In this document: positions 34,560 through 44,932 of the stretch, piece by piece
Layout of the letters: each line of letters opens with the position of its first letter
Numbering within the stretch: the first letter of the stretch is position 1
Made by a program: the position numbers and the translations under genes
Source: Solen grandis
Taxonomy: Eukaryota > Mollusca > Bivalvia > Adapedonta > Solenidae
Assembly (NCBI GenBank): GCA_021229015.1
Contig: CM037795.1
Location: 18,929,166 to 18,993,165 of the forward strand
Length of the DNA: 64,000 nt
Direction of reading: 5' to 3'
Notes under the pieces: model-generated
Database searches by the model: none
Told to the model about the DNA's origin: nothing
What the model saw: the letters and a program-made list of their open reading frames with translations, nothing else

Positions 34560-36205
34560 AACAAGAGGCCCATGATGGCCCTAAATCGCTCACCTGAGAT
34601 AAATAGGTTGACCCAAGGAACATCTGTTCCAATTTATTTTAAAATCTGGCCAGTAGTTTTGAAGAAGATGATTTTTAAAGTTTTCATTATTTTTTTTTTT
34701 GTTGCCATGGCAACCAGAGTTCTACATGGATCAACTTTATTTTAGCAACTTTTGTGAAGGTTGACCCAAGGATCATCCCTGCCAAGTTTAATCAAATTCT
34801 GTCTAGTGGTTTCAGAGGAGATGTTGTTTAAAGGTTTCTCTATATACATTTAAGGCAAATAAGCCCCGCCCCTGTCGGCCATGTTTTTTTACGGATCGGA
34901 ATAATTTTAGCAACTTTGGTAGAGGTTGACCCAAGGAACATCTGTACCAATTTATTTTAAAATCTGGCCAGTAGTTTTGAAGAAGATGATTTTTAAAGTT
35001 TTCATTTTTTTTTTTTTTGTTGCCATGGCAACCAGAGTTCTACATGGATCAAGTTTATTTTAGCAACTTTTGTGGAGGTTGACCCAAGGATCATCCCTGC
35101 CAAGTTTAATCAAATTCTGTCTAGTGGTTTCAGAGGAGATGTTGTTTAAAGGTTTCTCTATATACATATAAGGCAAATAAGCCCCGCGCCTGGCGGCCAT
35201 GTTTTTTTACGGATCAGAATAATTTTAGCAACTTTGGTAGAGGATGACCCAAGGAACATCTGTACCAATTTATTTTAAAATCTGGCCAGTAGTTTTGAAG
35301 AAGATGATTTTTAAAGTTTTCATATTTTTTTTTCTTTTTGTTGCCATGGCAACCAGAGTTCTACATGGATCAACTTTATTTTAGCAACTTTTGTGAAGGT
35401 TGACCCAAGGATCATCCCTGCCAAGTTTAATCAAATTATGTCTAGTGGTTTCAGAGGAGATGTTGTTTAAGTGTTTCTCTATATACATATAAGGCAAATA
35501 AGCCCTGCCCTTGGCGGCCATGTTTTTTTACAGATCGGAATAATTTTAGCAACTTTGGTAGAGGTTGACCCAAGGAACATCTGTACCAAATTATTTTGAA
35601 ATCTTGCCAGTAGTTTTGAAGGAGATGATTTTTAAAGTTTTCATTTTTTTTTCTTTTTTTTGCCATGGCAACCAGAGTTCTACATGGATCAACTTTATTT
35701 TAGCAACTTTTGTGGAGGTTGACCCAAGGATCATCCCTGCCAAGTTTAATCAAATTCTGTCCAGTGGTTTCAGAGGAGATGTTGTTTAAAGGTTTCTCTA
35801 TATACATATAAGGCAAATAAGCCCCGCCCCTGGCGGCCATGTTTTTTTACGGATCGGAATAATTTTAGCAACTTTGGTAGAGGTTGACCCAAGGAACATA
35901 TGTACCAAATTATTTTGAAATCTGGCCAGTAGTTTTGAAGGAGATGATTTTTAAAGTTTTCAAATTATTTTTCTTTTTGTTGCCATGGCAACCAGAGTTC
36001 TTCATGGATCAACTTTATTTTAGCAACTTTTGTAGAGCCTCACCCAAGGAACATCCCTGCCAAGTTTCATTAAATTCTGTCCAGCGGTTTCAGAGGAGAT
36101 GTCGTTTAAAGCAAATTGTTGACGACGGACGACGCACGACGACGGACGCCGGACGAAGGGCGATCACAAAAGCTCACCTTGAGCACTTTGTGCTCAGGTG
36201 AGCTA
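34560..36205 (+). mobile_element. Shell-and-core non-autonomous element, core type 2
   Basis: The 5' end AACAAGAGGCCCATGATGGC then CCTAAATCGCTCACCTGAG and the 3' hairpin AGCTCACCTTGAGCAC then TTTGTGCTCAGGTGAGCT are those of the 25202 and 26645 elements, but the core is unrelated. It has about five copies of a unit of about 318 bp (markers AAGGAACATCTG at 34616, 34933, 35251, 35572, 35891). Each is a dimer of two half-units starting TTGACCCAAGGA, about 153 and 165 bp apart. A CGACGGACGACGCACGACG tract precedes the hairpin. Frames over the units (35565-36201) are repeat artefacts. Confidence 0.85.
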
Positions 36206-37425
36206 AAAAACAGAGCATAAAGTATTTGAAGCAGACAACAGAATTTCTTCAAGTCTGTTTCCTTTCGCCTCGAACCTGCTTTTTGTGCAAAAGGTGCAAA
36301 ATCAGTATAAATGTTTTTTTGTAATTTCGATAAAAGTGTTTCTATATTTTGTTTATAAAGCCAGCAGCGTCTTATTTGGCTTTCTTAATACATTAAGATT
36401 GCAGATATTATACAAATTTCTGTGCACAACATTCAACAACACACGATGTCATTTCTCATGCAGACCACGTGACCATTCCCACAATGCTTTGATCAACATG
36501 TCACCTGAAGTAGCGCAGGAACAAGCCCTTGCCAATCTTTTTGTTTGACAACCAATTTTGAATGTCTGCTGCATTGCTGTAAATTAATTAAGCAAATATA
36601 ATACACTGTCTAGCAATGACAAAAAACACACGGGTGCACGCTTAAATAATGTTTGTTTAAAGTGTATATATATTTCGTATATGCCGATGTAGAAATAATT
36701 CAGACAAGGAAGTAGTCTGCAACAATCACAAGATTGAGTAAACATTAAGCCAACGGAAAACAAATGAGCATTAGGCTTGTATTTCATCAAAAATACATTA
36801 TGATAATGAAAATTGAAACGCAGGGTAAACAAAATTTGTAATTTGTAAACAGGTGAATCTCGGTTTTATGGACTTGGTCATCTGACTTTGATTTTAGTTA
36901 CAAACAACCAGCTCCACCCCATCGAAGCCTCATATTAATGGGAAGTATCCTTGTTTTAGAACTTGTGTGTGTCATTTTACTTATACCAAAATGATATAGG
37001 TTGCGTCTTGCACAGTTATTCAAATCAACACAAACATCTTTAATGATACAAGACTATGTTTATTTTATTTTTCCCTATAAAATGTTGAATGGATTCACAG
37101 TAAATTTTGAGAATGGCAAGTCTTAAATAGGTTAATACCGTTTTGTTGAACTTGAAGCACTGTCCTTAAATAGAGAGCAACACTTCAAATGAGTCCTGAT
37201 TTTTATTTATACATTATTTCGAAACAAACACTGTTAATATGATTGTACAATGGTTAAGAAGTCTTAATGTGATAAAGATACAATGAGATAGTGGTTTTGG
37301 TGGATTAGTAGACCTATATTACATATAAGATTACATACTTTGTGTTTGATTTCATATTATATATGTGTATGTTATTTTCTTATTTTGATAAACATTAGAT
37401 CGGGTTACTGTGATACACACACACG

Positions 37426-37457
<32 letters not shown>

Positions 37458-37603
37458 TATAATGGATAATATTGGAGCTGAAACAAAGAAAATATCAAAC
37501 AGGATAATTATAGAGTTCAAGATGTTAATCAACAGTAGGTGACGTCAGAAAGATCACGTGACAATAGATAAAGGTCAAGGTCATTCAGCAGCGTGGCACT
37601 TAC
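36206..37603 (-). other. Intron of the minus-strand gene
   Basis: No exon seen. A (TA)n microsatellite lies at about 37425-37454. Confidence 0.45.
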
Positions 37604-37669
37604 GACTCCTCCTTCTCATCAATATAGTCGTCCAGTTTGGGTTTGGGAGTTCTGTCCCTGTCATGGGAG
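37604..37669 (-). CDS. Coding exon of unidentified disordered protein (acidic/basic mixed)
   Basis: The acceptor is CTCGCATGTGCAG and the donor is GGAGTC then GTAAGTG. The exon is 66 bp, entering after two bases and leaving with two, so skipping it would keep frame. Joined to the start exon it reads H-SHDRDRTPKPKLDDYIDEKEE-S, charged and without hydrophobic residues apart from LDDYI. Another frame is also open through this short exon, but only this one agrees with both neighbours. The minisatellite starting about 15 bp beyond the acceptor probably holds or displaces the branch point. Confidence 0.65.
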
Positions 37670-37684
37670 CTGCACATGCGAGTA

Positions 37685-38100
37685 CATTGTACTTATAATT
37701 TCAATGTACTTATCATTTTATTGTACATATCATTTTAATGTACTTATCATTTTATTGTACTTATAATTTCAATGTACTTATCATTTTATTGTACTTATCA
37801 TTTCAATGTACTTATCATTTTATTGTACTTATCATTTCAATGTACTTATCATTTTATTGTACATATCATTTCAATGTACTTATCATTTTATTGTACTTAT
37901 AATTTCAATGTACTTATCATTTTATTGTACATATCATTTCAATGTACTTATCATTTTATTGTACTTATAATTTCAATGTATTTATCATTTTATTGTACAT
38001 ATCATTTCAATATACTTATCATTTTATTGTACATATCATTTCAATGTTCTTATCATTTTATGGTACTTATAATTTCAATGTATTTATCATTTTATTGTAC
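37685..38100. repeat. 17-bp minisatellite in 34-bp dimers, running into the gap
   Basis: Two 17-bp monomers, CTTATCATTTCAATGTA and CTTATCATTTTATTGTA, alternate to form a 34-bp higher-order unit. Variants TATAAT for TATCAT and CATATC for CTTATC occur at intervals. The array runs directly into the run of N, so its true length is unknown. The plus-strand frames over it are artefacts. Confidence 0.9.
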
Positions 38101-38200
38101 NNNNNNNNNNNNNNNNNNNNNNNNNNNNNNNNNNNNNNNNNNNNNNNNNNNNNNNNNNNNNNNNNNNNNNNNNNNNNNNNNNNNNNNNNNNNNNNNNNNN
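38101..38200. other. Assembly gap of 100 N
   Basis: Exactly 100 undetermined bases directly after a minisatellite. This is probably a placeholder of unknown true length caused by the repeat. Confidence 0.95.
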
Positions 38201-38599
38201 AAGGCCACAAATTTTAATAATTACTAAGTGTTTTTTTTGTTTTATTTTCAAAAAAAAGTTCAGTGTCTAAAGATAATATTTTGATGGGATACCCCTTCCG
38301 GAACAAAAGCGTAGCTACTGTAATTAACCAGTAAGACACAAACCGTTTGTACGAATATAATTAAAAATAATGAGGAAAAAAGTAAAACGCAATTTTTAAA
38401 CAACAACAAAACAAAGGTAGATATTGCCTTTGAAATGAATAAATATATACTAGGTGTATTACTAGATATTTGAGGATATATGAACATTCAACAAGTGTGT
38501 TTGTTGTTGTTGTTTTTTCCTTCTGAGGCGGGCAACAAACCTTTCAAAGTCAAATACTTCTATGAAAACATATTTAAAAAATACTGGTCACTGACTCAC
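38201..38599 (-). other. Intron between start exon and second coding exon
   Basis: AT-rich, between the gap and the candidate start exon. Nothing recognised. Confidence 0.4.
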
Positions 38600-38651
38600 T
38601 GATTGTAAGAATTCCTTTCACATTCACTAACACTACCCATTATCTCGGATA
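38600..38651 (-). CDS. Candidate start exon of the minus-strand gene
   Basis: The donor is ACAATCA then GTGAGT. The acceptor is TATCAATATTTAG, so the exon is 52 bp. An ATG at 38640 has A at -3 and G at +4, and begins MGSVSECERNSYN, leaving two bases (CA) that the next exon completes to His. The phase agreement with 37604-37669 supports this join. The glycine at position 2 suggested N-myristoylation, but the residue at position 6 is Glu where the motif prefers a small residue, so I do not call it. Whether translation begins here rather than further upstream is inferred from the stop-containing leader candidates. Confidence 0.55.
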
Positions 38652-40275
38652 CTAAATATTGATATAAAAGCTTTTTACCTTGACCTTCAATATGATAGGT
38701 CAAGAATGCTGCCCATGTTTTTGTGTGACTTAAGTGGCTGCTGTCGTTAAGGAGTCACTGGGACAGTAAGTCTGTCATACAGAACTGCCCAGTTATAATA
38801 ATCATTTGATAAAGAATAGACAAATTAACAGGCAACTTTAACAGGGCAATACCGACTAAATAGAAACCTTCTCGCCCAACCACAATAACAACAATAAAAC
38901 ATCAACAAACAGTAAAGCTTCTCATTTGAAAGTGTTGGTGTTTTAAAGCAGTCAACAAATTAAGCCACACTTTGTCACAATAGGATGTTTCAATATTTGA
39001 TGTGCCCTGGGGAATTTGGTCTTCCTAAATATTTTCAATATCATTGATACTGGTCAATAAGTAATATTTAAATGTTAGTTTACAGTCTGTACACAATTAT
39101 GATACAAAAAAAAACAACAACATGTTTTATGTCGTACAGGAGAAAGAGCATCGTCTTTAAATACGAGTAGGATGTCCTTTCTCGTTCTGAAATATGAATG
39201 GAGTGACATTTTCCGCCTGCAAATTAGACTATATGACTTTCGAAAATAATTCAGGCATAAATAAACAGATGGATGTAGATATCAAGGTGCAATAGCGGTT
39301 GCTATTCTATTGTAATCGGTCGATTTCAGAAAATGAGCGATATTACCTGCTATCGCAATGTTTTTATTCAACTATCGATATATCGTGACCTTCATCAGGT
39401 TGAAAAAGAAACCGAAATAATGTTTATATCGGGATAAGTATCGCAACACCATCCCAAGACATTCAATAGATCGCAATACCATATCTGCCTGCAATATCCA
39501 ACCCTTAAGCTACCTTATGTTTGATCTGCAGCAGTTCTTACTTTGATCCTGATGTTTGAATAAACCACAGAGTGCTTATTAAATCAAAGCTCTTGCTTTG
39601 AAATGGTCAGTTTTGTATTTAAGAGGTTTTATTTGGTCTGTTGTTGGTATTGTGATATCTCATGCCTAACACGAATGACTACTTAAGTTTTCATTTGTTG
39701 AATTTCATTCAACAGTTTGCGTTTGATCAAATCATAAGGCTCTTGCAACACTGTGGAATGATTCTCATTTTTTGTCCGTTGTTTGGATCAGATCCTTTAA
39801 CTTTTATTGATAATTATATCTTTCAGGCGGAAAACATCTCTAAATAAATTGCGAATTGTTGGTACATGTATAACTTAAAACCTGATTCGTGTTAATGCGA
39901 AAATTAACAAACCTTGTTAAAACCTTAACATTTAAAAATGTTCCCTATGACCAGGGTCTTTAGTATTAAAGCACCTTGCTTTAACAAATACGTACTGCAT
40001 ATCATATATGTAAGTTATAGAAAATTAATACAGAAAATAAAATTACATTTTTCATTACTTCTTTAAGCAAGTTTTAGGTCATTATTTCTATTTCCGACAT
40101 ATTCTTCGACTTTAAGTCACTTTCAGTACGCAATTTTGAGAGCTTGTTCACAAACATTTGGATTTAAATTATGTCCCTGTATAGACTTGAATACAATTAA
40201 TTAAGATAGTTTATGATTGTTTAATTAACTTATATTGAAATGTTTTAAAATTAACAAAACAATAAAAACACTTAC
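38652..40275 (-). other. Probable first intron
   Basis: AT-rich. No exon or repeat family recognised. Confidence 0.4.
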
Positions 40276-40600
40276 CAATAGACAAACAATCTAACGACAA
40301 CTACGCCAAACGACACACGTAATCGCAGTGTACAATAGACTCGCAAACGTCTTCCAGTAGTTCTAACATAATGAGTCCATTTTAGGAATAAAAATAAATA
40401 TCGTAAAATTTAATCGCAATTCTGGGTCACACTACTTTTGTCATAAATCGTATATGTTCTATCAACCCTTTGGCCTATTGAGACAGGTTTTGTAGTATTT
40501 ATTCAGAGAAATAGATCGCACTTAAATCGTCATTTAACGGCGTGAAATCTTGACTCAAGTGCGATTCTCAAGGGTGCATTATGGGTAAACGGTGTCCGGC
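40276..40600 (-). promoter_or_regulatory. Candidate 5' UTR exon and promoter region of the minus-strand gene
   Basis: A strong donor (CTATTG then GTAAGTG) ends at 40276. The sequence upstream of it has ATGs followed quickly by stops, so it would be untranslated. The stretch to about 40600 is the least AT-biased of its surroundings and contains scattered CG dinucleotides. The transcription start cannot be fixed from sequence. A plus-strand donor-like site at about 40801 (TTGAAA then GTAAGTG) suggests possible divergent transcription. Confidence 0.4.
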
Positions 40601-41181
40601 GTGTCCTTGAGAAGGTGTGTTACTGTTATTTCAAAAGAGGATTGGACTGAAATATTTCAAGGTGACTAAACTAAATTATCTTGAAATAAGGAAAGCTTGA
40701 GTTAGTTTATAATTTTACGCCTTGTTTTTAAGTACTTGTGTAGATTTTTTTTCTATCAAGGGGAACCCATCCGTAACACTTGACTCGCCAGTACATTGAA
40801 AGTAAGTGTTTATATGAATATTTTATTAGAACAATATAACTTGCCTATTGTAATTTTAATAAGTTATAATGTACCCATGCTTTACAGACGTTGGGTCCTA
40901 CGCTCACATTACCTGAGAACAAGGTAGGCTGCGCGGGACATGGCATATATGGCAGTTATAAAATGCAGCCATCAAATACGAACATCATTAATTGTTCATC
41001 CTAAAATAATCCTCATTCTAAAAAGGAAAGACCACAATATGTTGCACATAACAACATCTACACCATCTGCAGGAAATTATACCCTAGTATTTTCGTCAGA
41101 AAAACTGTTTGCAAACACCAGGTTCAGACTTTTTCATTGAATATCGTAAGTATAGGTGGGGATTTTCTGAGGTAATTACAG

Positions 41182-41272
41182 ATGAATGGTGAAGAGGAGT
41201 CCTAACAAAAAAAATCTCTTGACCAAATCACCATGGCTAAAGTACAGTCCATGTATACCCACAATGGAGATG
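41182..41272 (+). CDS. Candidate start exon of a divergent plus-strand gene
   Basis: Acceptor TTCTGAGGTAATTACAG, donor GGAGATG then GTGAGT. An ATG at 41233 lies in a near-optimal context (ATCACCATGG) and reads MAKVQSMYTHNGD before leaving one base of a split codon. A seven-codon upstream frame (41183-41206) precedes it. I could not find a downstream exon on this strand, so the gene is unproven. It would be head-to-head with the minus-strand gene. Confidence 0.35.
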
Positions 41273-41568
41273 GTGAGTGGCTGATAATATACATTTTGAA
41301 GTGTTATTATTATTATTAAGCCCTATTACTTTTTTTTAGTTTCCTGTTTTTAACTGAGACAGAAAAGCATTTATGATAATTTGACGGGAAAAAAAAGAAG
41401 AAGAAACCAAATTGATTTTTTTGTTGGACAGAGACATTTCAGTGATTGGGTTGAGTCACCATAAACATTTTTATGGATGGGCTGAGACGAGTAGTACACT
41501 TCAAGCTAAGGTATATTATGTTGTTATTTTCATGACGTTAAAAAATTTTTAAAAATTTTATAAAAACC

Positions 41569-41958
41569 TTATAGTTTCCTTACAGGGTACATGACTAATT
41601 ATTCCCGGCTGAAAAACAAAAACAAAAAAAACATGCCACATGACTTTCCTCAGCCGGGAATAGATAGTCATGTACCCTGTCAAAAAACTGTATAACTAAT
41701 ATTATTGTACTGCGACGTCAAAGTCTCTCTTCTGATTGGTCAATAAGCCGTGTACATAACGTCATGTACGCTGGGTTATTGTATACGACGCGTTTTAAGT
41801 ATTTTTAACGCAGAAATCGGACTTAACTTTGCAGTATAATAAATCCGTTATGCAGTTTCCTGACAGGATACATGACTATTTATTCCCGACTGAGAAAAAT
41901 CATGTCACCCCCGCCTAGCGGCTCGTGTCATGTACCCTGTCAAGAAACTGTATTACTA
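41569..41958. mobile_element. Nested fold-back MITE
   Basis: The motif GTTTCCTTACAGGGTACATG then ACTAATTATTCCCGGCTGA occurs at 41574, inverted at about 41655-41695, direct again at about 41856 and inverted at about 41930. The element thus consists of two hairpins, with an overall inverted-repeat arrangement. The termini resemble TATAGTTTC / GAAACTGTA. No coding capacity. Confidence 0.7.
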
Positions 41959-41983
41959 ATAAAGTCATTTTGTATATGGTGGT

Positions 41984-42899
41984 TATGGTGGCATATTTCT
42001 GCCAGCCACTTATCCACTTAGCTATGTCGAAACTTTTCTGAAAAAATGTCACATAGTCAGTTAGTATCTGGCAAGTAGAAAACTTTCGTGTTATCCTCTT
42101 AGGTATCTTAACAGAACAAATCTGCCTGTTAGTGCCCACTACTGCCAGCCATATATTCACTGAAGATAACTGGTTATCTCGCCTTTTTTCAAGTTAGTCA
42201 GTTAAATTATGTGGATAACAAGCATTTTTTTCACATAATTATCTGGAAAAAGGCATGATATCCAGTTAAAATAAGTGAATATGTGATTGGCAGTAGTGGG
42301 CACTAACAGACAGTTAAGTCCTGTTAAGATACCTAAGTAGATAACTTGAAAATTTGCTACTTGCCAGATACTAACTGAATATGTGACAATTTTTTCAGAA
42401 AAGTTTCAACATAGCTAAGTGGATAAGTGGCTGGCAGAAATATGTCACCATAGGTGGTATATTTCTGCAAGCCACTTATCCCCATAGCTATGCCAAAACT
42501 TTTCTGAAAAATTGTCACATATTTAGTTATTATCTGGCAAGTAAAAATTTTTCAAGTTATTCACTTAGGTATCTACGGTGGCATATTTCTACCAGTCACT
42601 TATCCACTTAGCTATGTCGAAACTTTTCTGAAAAAATTGTCACATATTCAGTTATTATCTGGCAAAAAGAAAAATTTTCAAGTTATCCGCTTAGGTATCT
42701 TAACTGGGCTAAACTGCCTGTTAGTGCCCACTACTGCCAATCACATATCCACTTATTTTAACTGGATATCATGTTTGTTTTTTCCAGATAATTATCTGCA
42801 AAAATGCTTGTTATTCACATAATTTAACTGACTAACTTGAAAAAAAGGCGAGATATCGAGCTAAGTGGATAAGTGGCTGACAGAAATATGTCACCATAG
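41984..42899. mobile_element. Long palindromic element, two nested copies
   Basis: TATGGTGGCATATTTCTGCC then AGCCACTTATCCACTTAGC begins at 41984, and its inverse ends at 42452. The arms run about 200 bp each, meeting around TGTTATCCACATAATT-like sequence. A second palindrome spans 42452-42899 with an extra partial left arm: the start is repeated at 42574. Arm similarity is high, so one strand could form very long hairpins. A non-autonomous fold-back transposon is the simplest reading; no transposase is present. Confidence 0.8.
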
Positions 42900-42925
42900 T
42901 TTTGTGATTCCCTTATCATCGTTTT

Positions 42926-43245
42926 CATAACATTTCGGACATCTTGCATTATGCACACAGCCGAGATTATCCGTTCGTGTACACGTCATATGCGGGTTTC
43001 CCAAAGATAACAGGAAAAAACTTCTTGTTCTGGTACTCCGCTTTGATAAATACTTACTGGAAACCATTCTATTTTCACGCAGTATATCATTTCATGCGCT
43101 TTTCATGCTGTTGTTCGGCTTAAGATTGATAACATGTACATGTATACATGTATTTTACTTCATTTTGAGATTCGTATCATTTCGGACTTAGTGCAATTGG
43201 TATCCGTTTGTGTACACGTCATATGCGGATTTCCCGAAGTTAAGA
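42926..43245. repeat. Direct repeat of about 75 bp
   Basis: CATTTCGGACATCTTGCATT...TATCCGTTCGTGTACACGTC then ATATGCGGGTTTCCC (42926-43010) recurs with changes and a deletion at about 43169-43236 (GTGTACACGTCATATGCGG). Possibly sub-repeats of an unrecognised element. Confidence 0.55.
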
Positions 43246-43255
43246 TGAATTGCCC

Positions 43256-43373
43256 GAAGAACAAACAACCAATATGAAACACAGGGGCTCAAAGTTGCAC
43301 GGGGAGATTCGCCTAGAAGAACAAACAACCAATATGAAACACAGGGGCTCAAAGTTGCACGGGGAGATTCGCC
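43256..43373. repeat. Exact 60-bp tandem duplication
   Basis: From GAAGAACAAACAACCAATAT to GGGGAGATTCGCC the 58-bp text is repeated without a mismatch at a 60-bp offset (43256 and 43316). It contains ACAGGGGCTCAAAGTTGCAC, related to 54035-54065 and, inverted, to 43380-43400 and 55296-55320. Confidence 0.85.
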
Positions 43374-43379
43374 CTATAG

Positions 43380-44133
43380 AACTTCGAGCCCTTGTGATCA
43401 GCAATTGACTCTTAACAAAATACAGGAAACTATTTACTTTTATTTAACAATTATCATATTGGCCTTCACAGTTCAGTTTATAATTAAGCAGATGCAGCTT
43501 GAAAGCTAAATTCAAAATTTATCGGTAAGTCTATTCCGACGGCACTTTGTCATTATCCAGAGGCCAAGACCTGAACAAAAACATTCTGTGATTAAGCAAC
43601 AAATGCTATGAATAGACCTGGACAAGCCTTCCTTTTTAAAGGAAATTTTATTACCTATTGCAGCTCGTTGTTACTATTACTCACAGCCAGCCATTATTGT
43701 TTACGAAACAGTTAATGTTATTTACTCAGGGTCTCTTCATCTATTGGTTAAACGTTGGTACATACGTTACCTTGATTGCCTAAATACATAACTCCAATTT
43801 AAAACATTTATTTAACTTTTGACAGTTTATAAAAAGGGTTTGTGGTGGCAATAAATGGACACGTTCACCAACCCTGGTAAAATATTCTACCTCTTAAGAA
43901 ACTTAACAGGTAATATGTTGTTGCCACATGTGAATTTATTATTCATGAGGCAGCAAATTCAATGCTTATTTTTAAAAGAACTAGTAATGTAATGTATTAT
44001 ATTGAAATATATTCTGATATCAATAAAGGGTATCATTAACACTTCTATGAGCCCACTGTTTAATAACTAAATCTAAAGTAATAGCAAAAACCTTTCGATT
44101 ATTTCCAAATATACGGAGGATAAATTCGACAGT
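43380..44133. other. Non-coding stretch
   Basis: Apart from an inverted fragment of the preceding repeat at its start, nothing recognised. Confidence 0.4.
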
Positions 44134-44272
44134 TTGCTGAGTTTAACGTCCCACTGACAGTAGTTCAGTCATTTGGAGACGATGTCTGCACGAGATAGAT
44201 ATGGTACTGCCACACTGCAGTATCACATTATATCACGGACACTCTAATCACTCAGCCACCGGAGGTTGTGAG
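44134..44272 (-). mobile_element. Partial SINE type 4, internally deleted
   Basis: On the plus strand: TTTAACGTCCCACTGACAG, GGAGACGATGTCTGCACGAG, CACACTGCAGTATCAC, then TCTAATCACTCAGCCACCGG, the inverted A-box region. The middle, including the B box, is deleted compared with 52916-53228. Confidence 0.6.
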
Positions 44273-44599
44273 CCCTACTAAAGCAACACGCAATATTATA
44301 TTTGCGCTTTAATTTTTTATCTTCTACATTTTTATGTATGTTTTACATTCCACACCATATTTAAATCAGTCGGCTATACCTAACTACTTTTGTTACTATG
44401 TTTTACAGCGAGTGCCACTTATTTGTTTATTGTTGAAACTCGATAGTAACTTGCATGTTCAATACATTCATTTGAGGTGAAAGTAATAAATCTTACGAGC
44501 GATTGTTTACAGTACTACATATTAATGGTTTATAACTGAAATAAACATGCTAGTACATGTAATCAGTTGTAAAAGAAAGTATGTAAAAATGTATCATTT
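44273..44599. other. Non-coding stretch
   Basis: AT-rich, nothing recognised. Confidence 0.4.
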
Positions 44600-44932
44600 C
44601 TTTCGAAATACCATCGTCTGAGACCCACACCTGATTTGTTACGTTTCACTCCATCTATCAGTCGTGGGTAAATACGTTAACATTTCGTCGTTTTTAAGCG
44701 TAAGTCGATATAAATACCGACCAAAAAAAACGCGGTTTACAAACAGAGTACTCTTTGCCAAAGAGGTAGAAATTGCGATCAATCCTACAGCAGAGAAGAA
44801 CAGGCCATACGATTGGCTGTTCAATTTGCCCCGAGCTATCCGGGGCATCCAACAGAAATTGACCGTATAATCCCACGGCCGATGAAATTATCATTGGACG
44901 TGGGTCTCAGACGTTGTCGAAATACATGTATA
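44600..44932. mobile_element. MITE with about 28-bp inverted ends
   Basis: Left end TTTCGAAATACCATCGTCTG then AGACCCAC. Right end, inverted, TTTCGACAACGTCTGAGACC then CAC. The interior has short overlapping frames on both strands without homology I recognise. Confidence 0.65.

Larger units (their letters stand above)
6178..40600 (-). other. Locus of the main minus-strand gene (span)
   Basis: Seven exons, and possibly an eighth at 7468, join in one frame: phases 2, 2, 1, 1, 0, (0), 0, 2 at successive exits. In total 686 coding bases (725 with the optional exon) lie in the window, from ATG 38640 to the donor at 6178. Introns hold nearly all the transposons listed. The protein is hydrophilic with no predicted membrane helix or known domain. 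A scaffold or regulatory tail is possible, but I cannot name it. Because the C-terminal exons are missing, the family might be obvious from the next window to the left. Confidence 0.6.

Noticed and set aside
37772..38227. Long plus-strand frame across the minisatellite and the N run
   Set aside because: Repeat-derived and partly undetermined sequence; the 17-bp units create stop-free frames by chance.
38600..38640. N-myristoylation signal on MGSVSE
   Set aside because: Residue 6 is Glu, whereas the motif prefers a small uncharged residue there.
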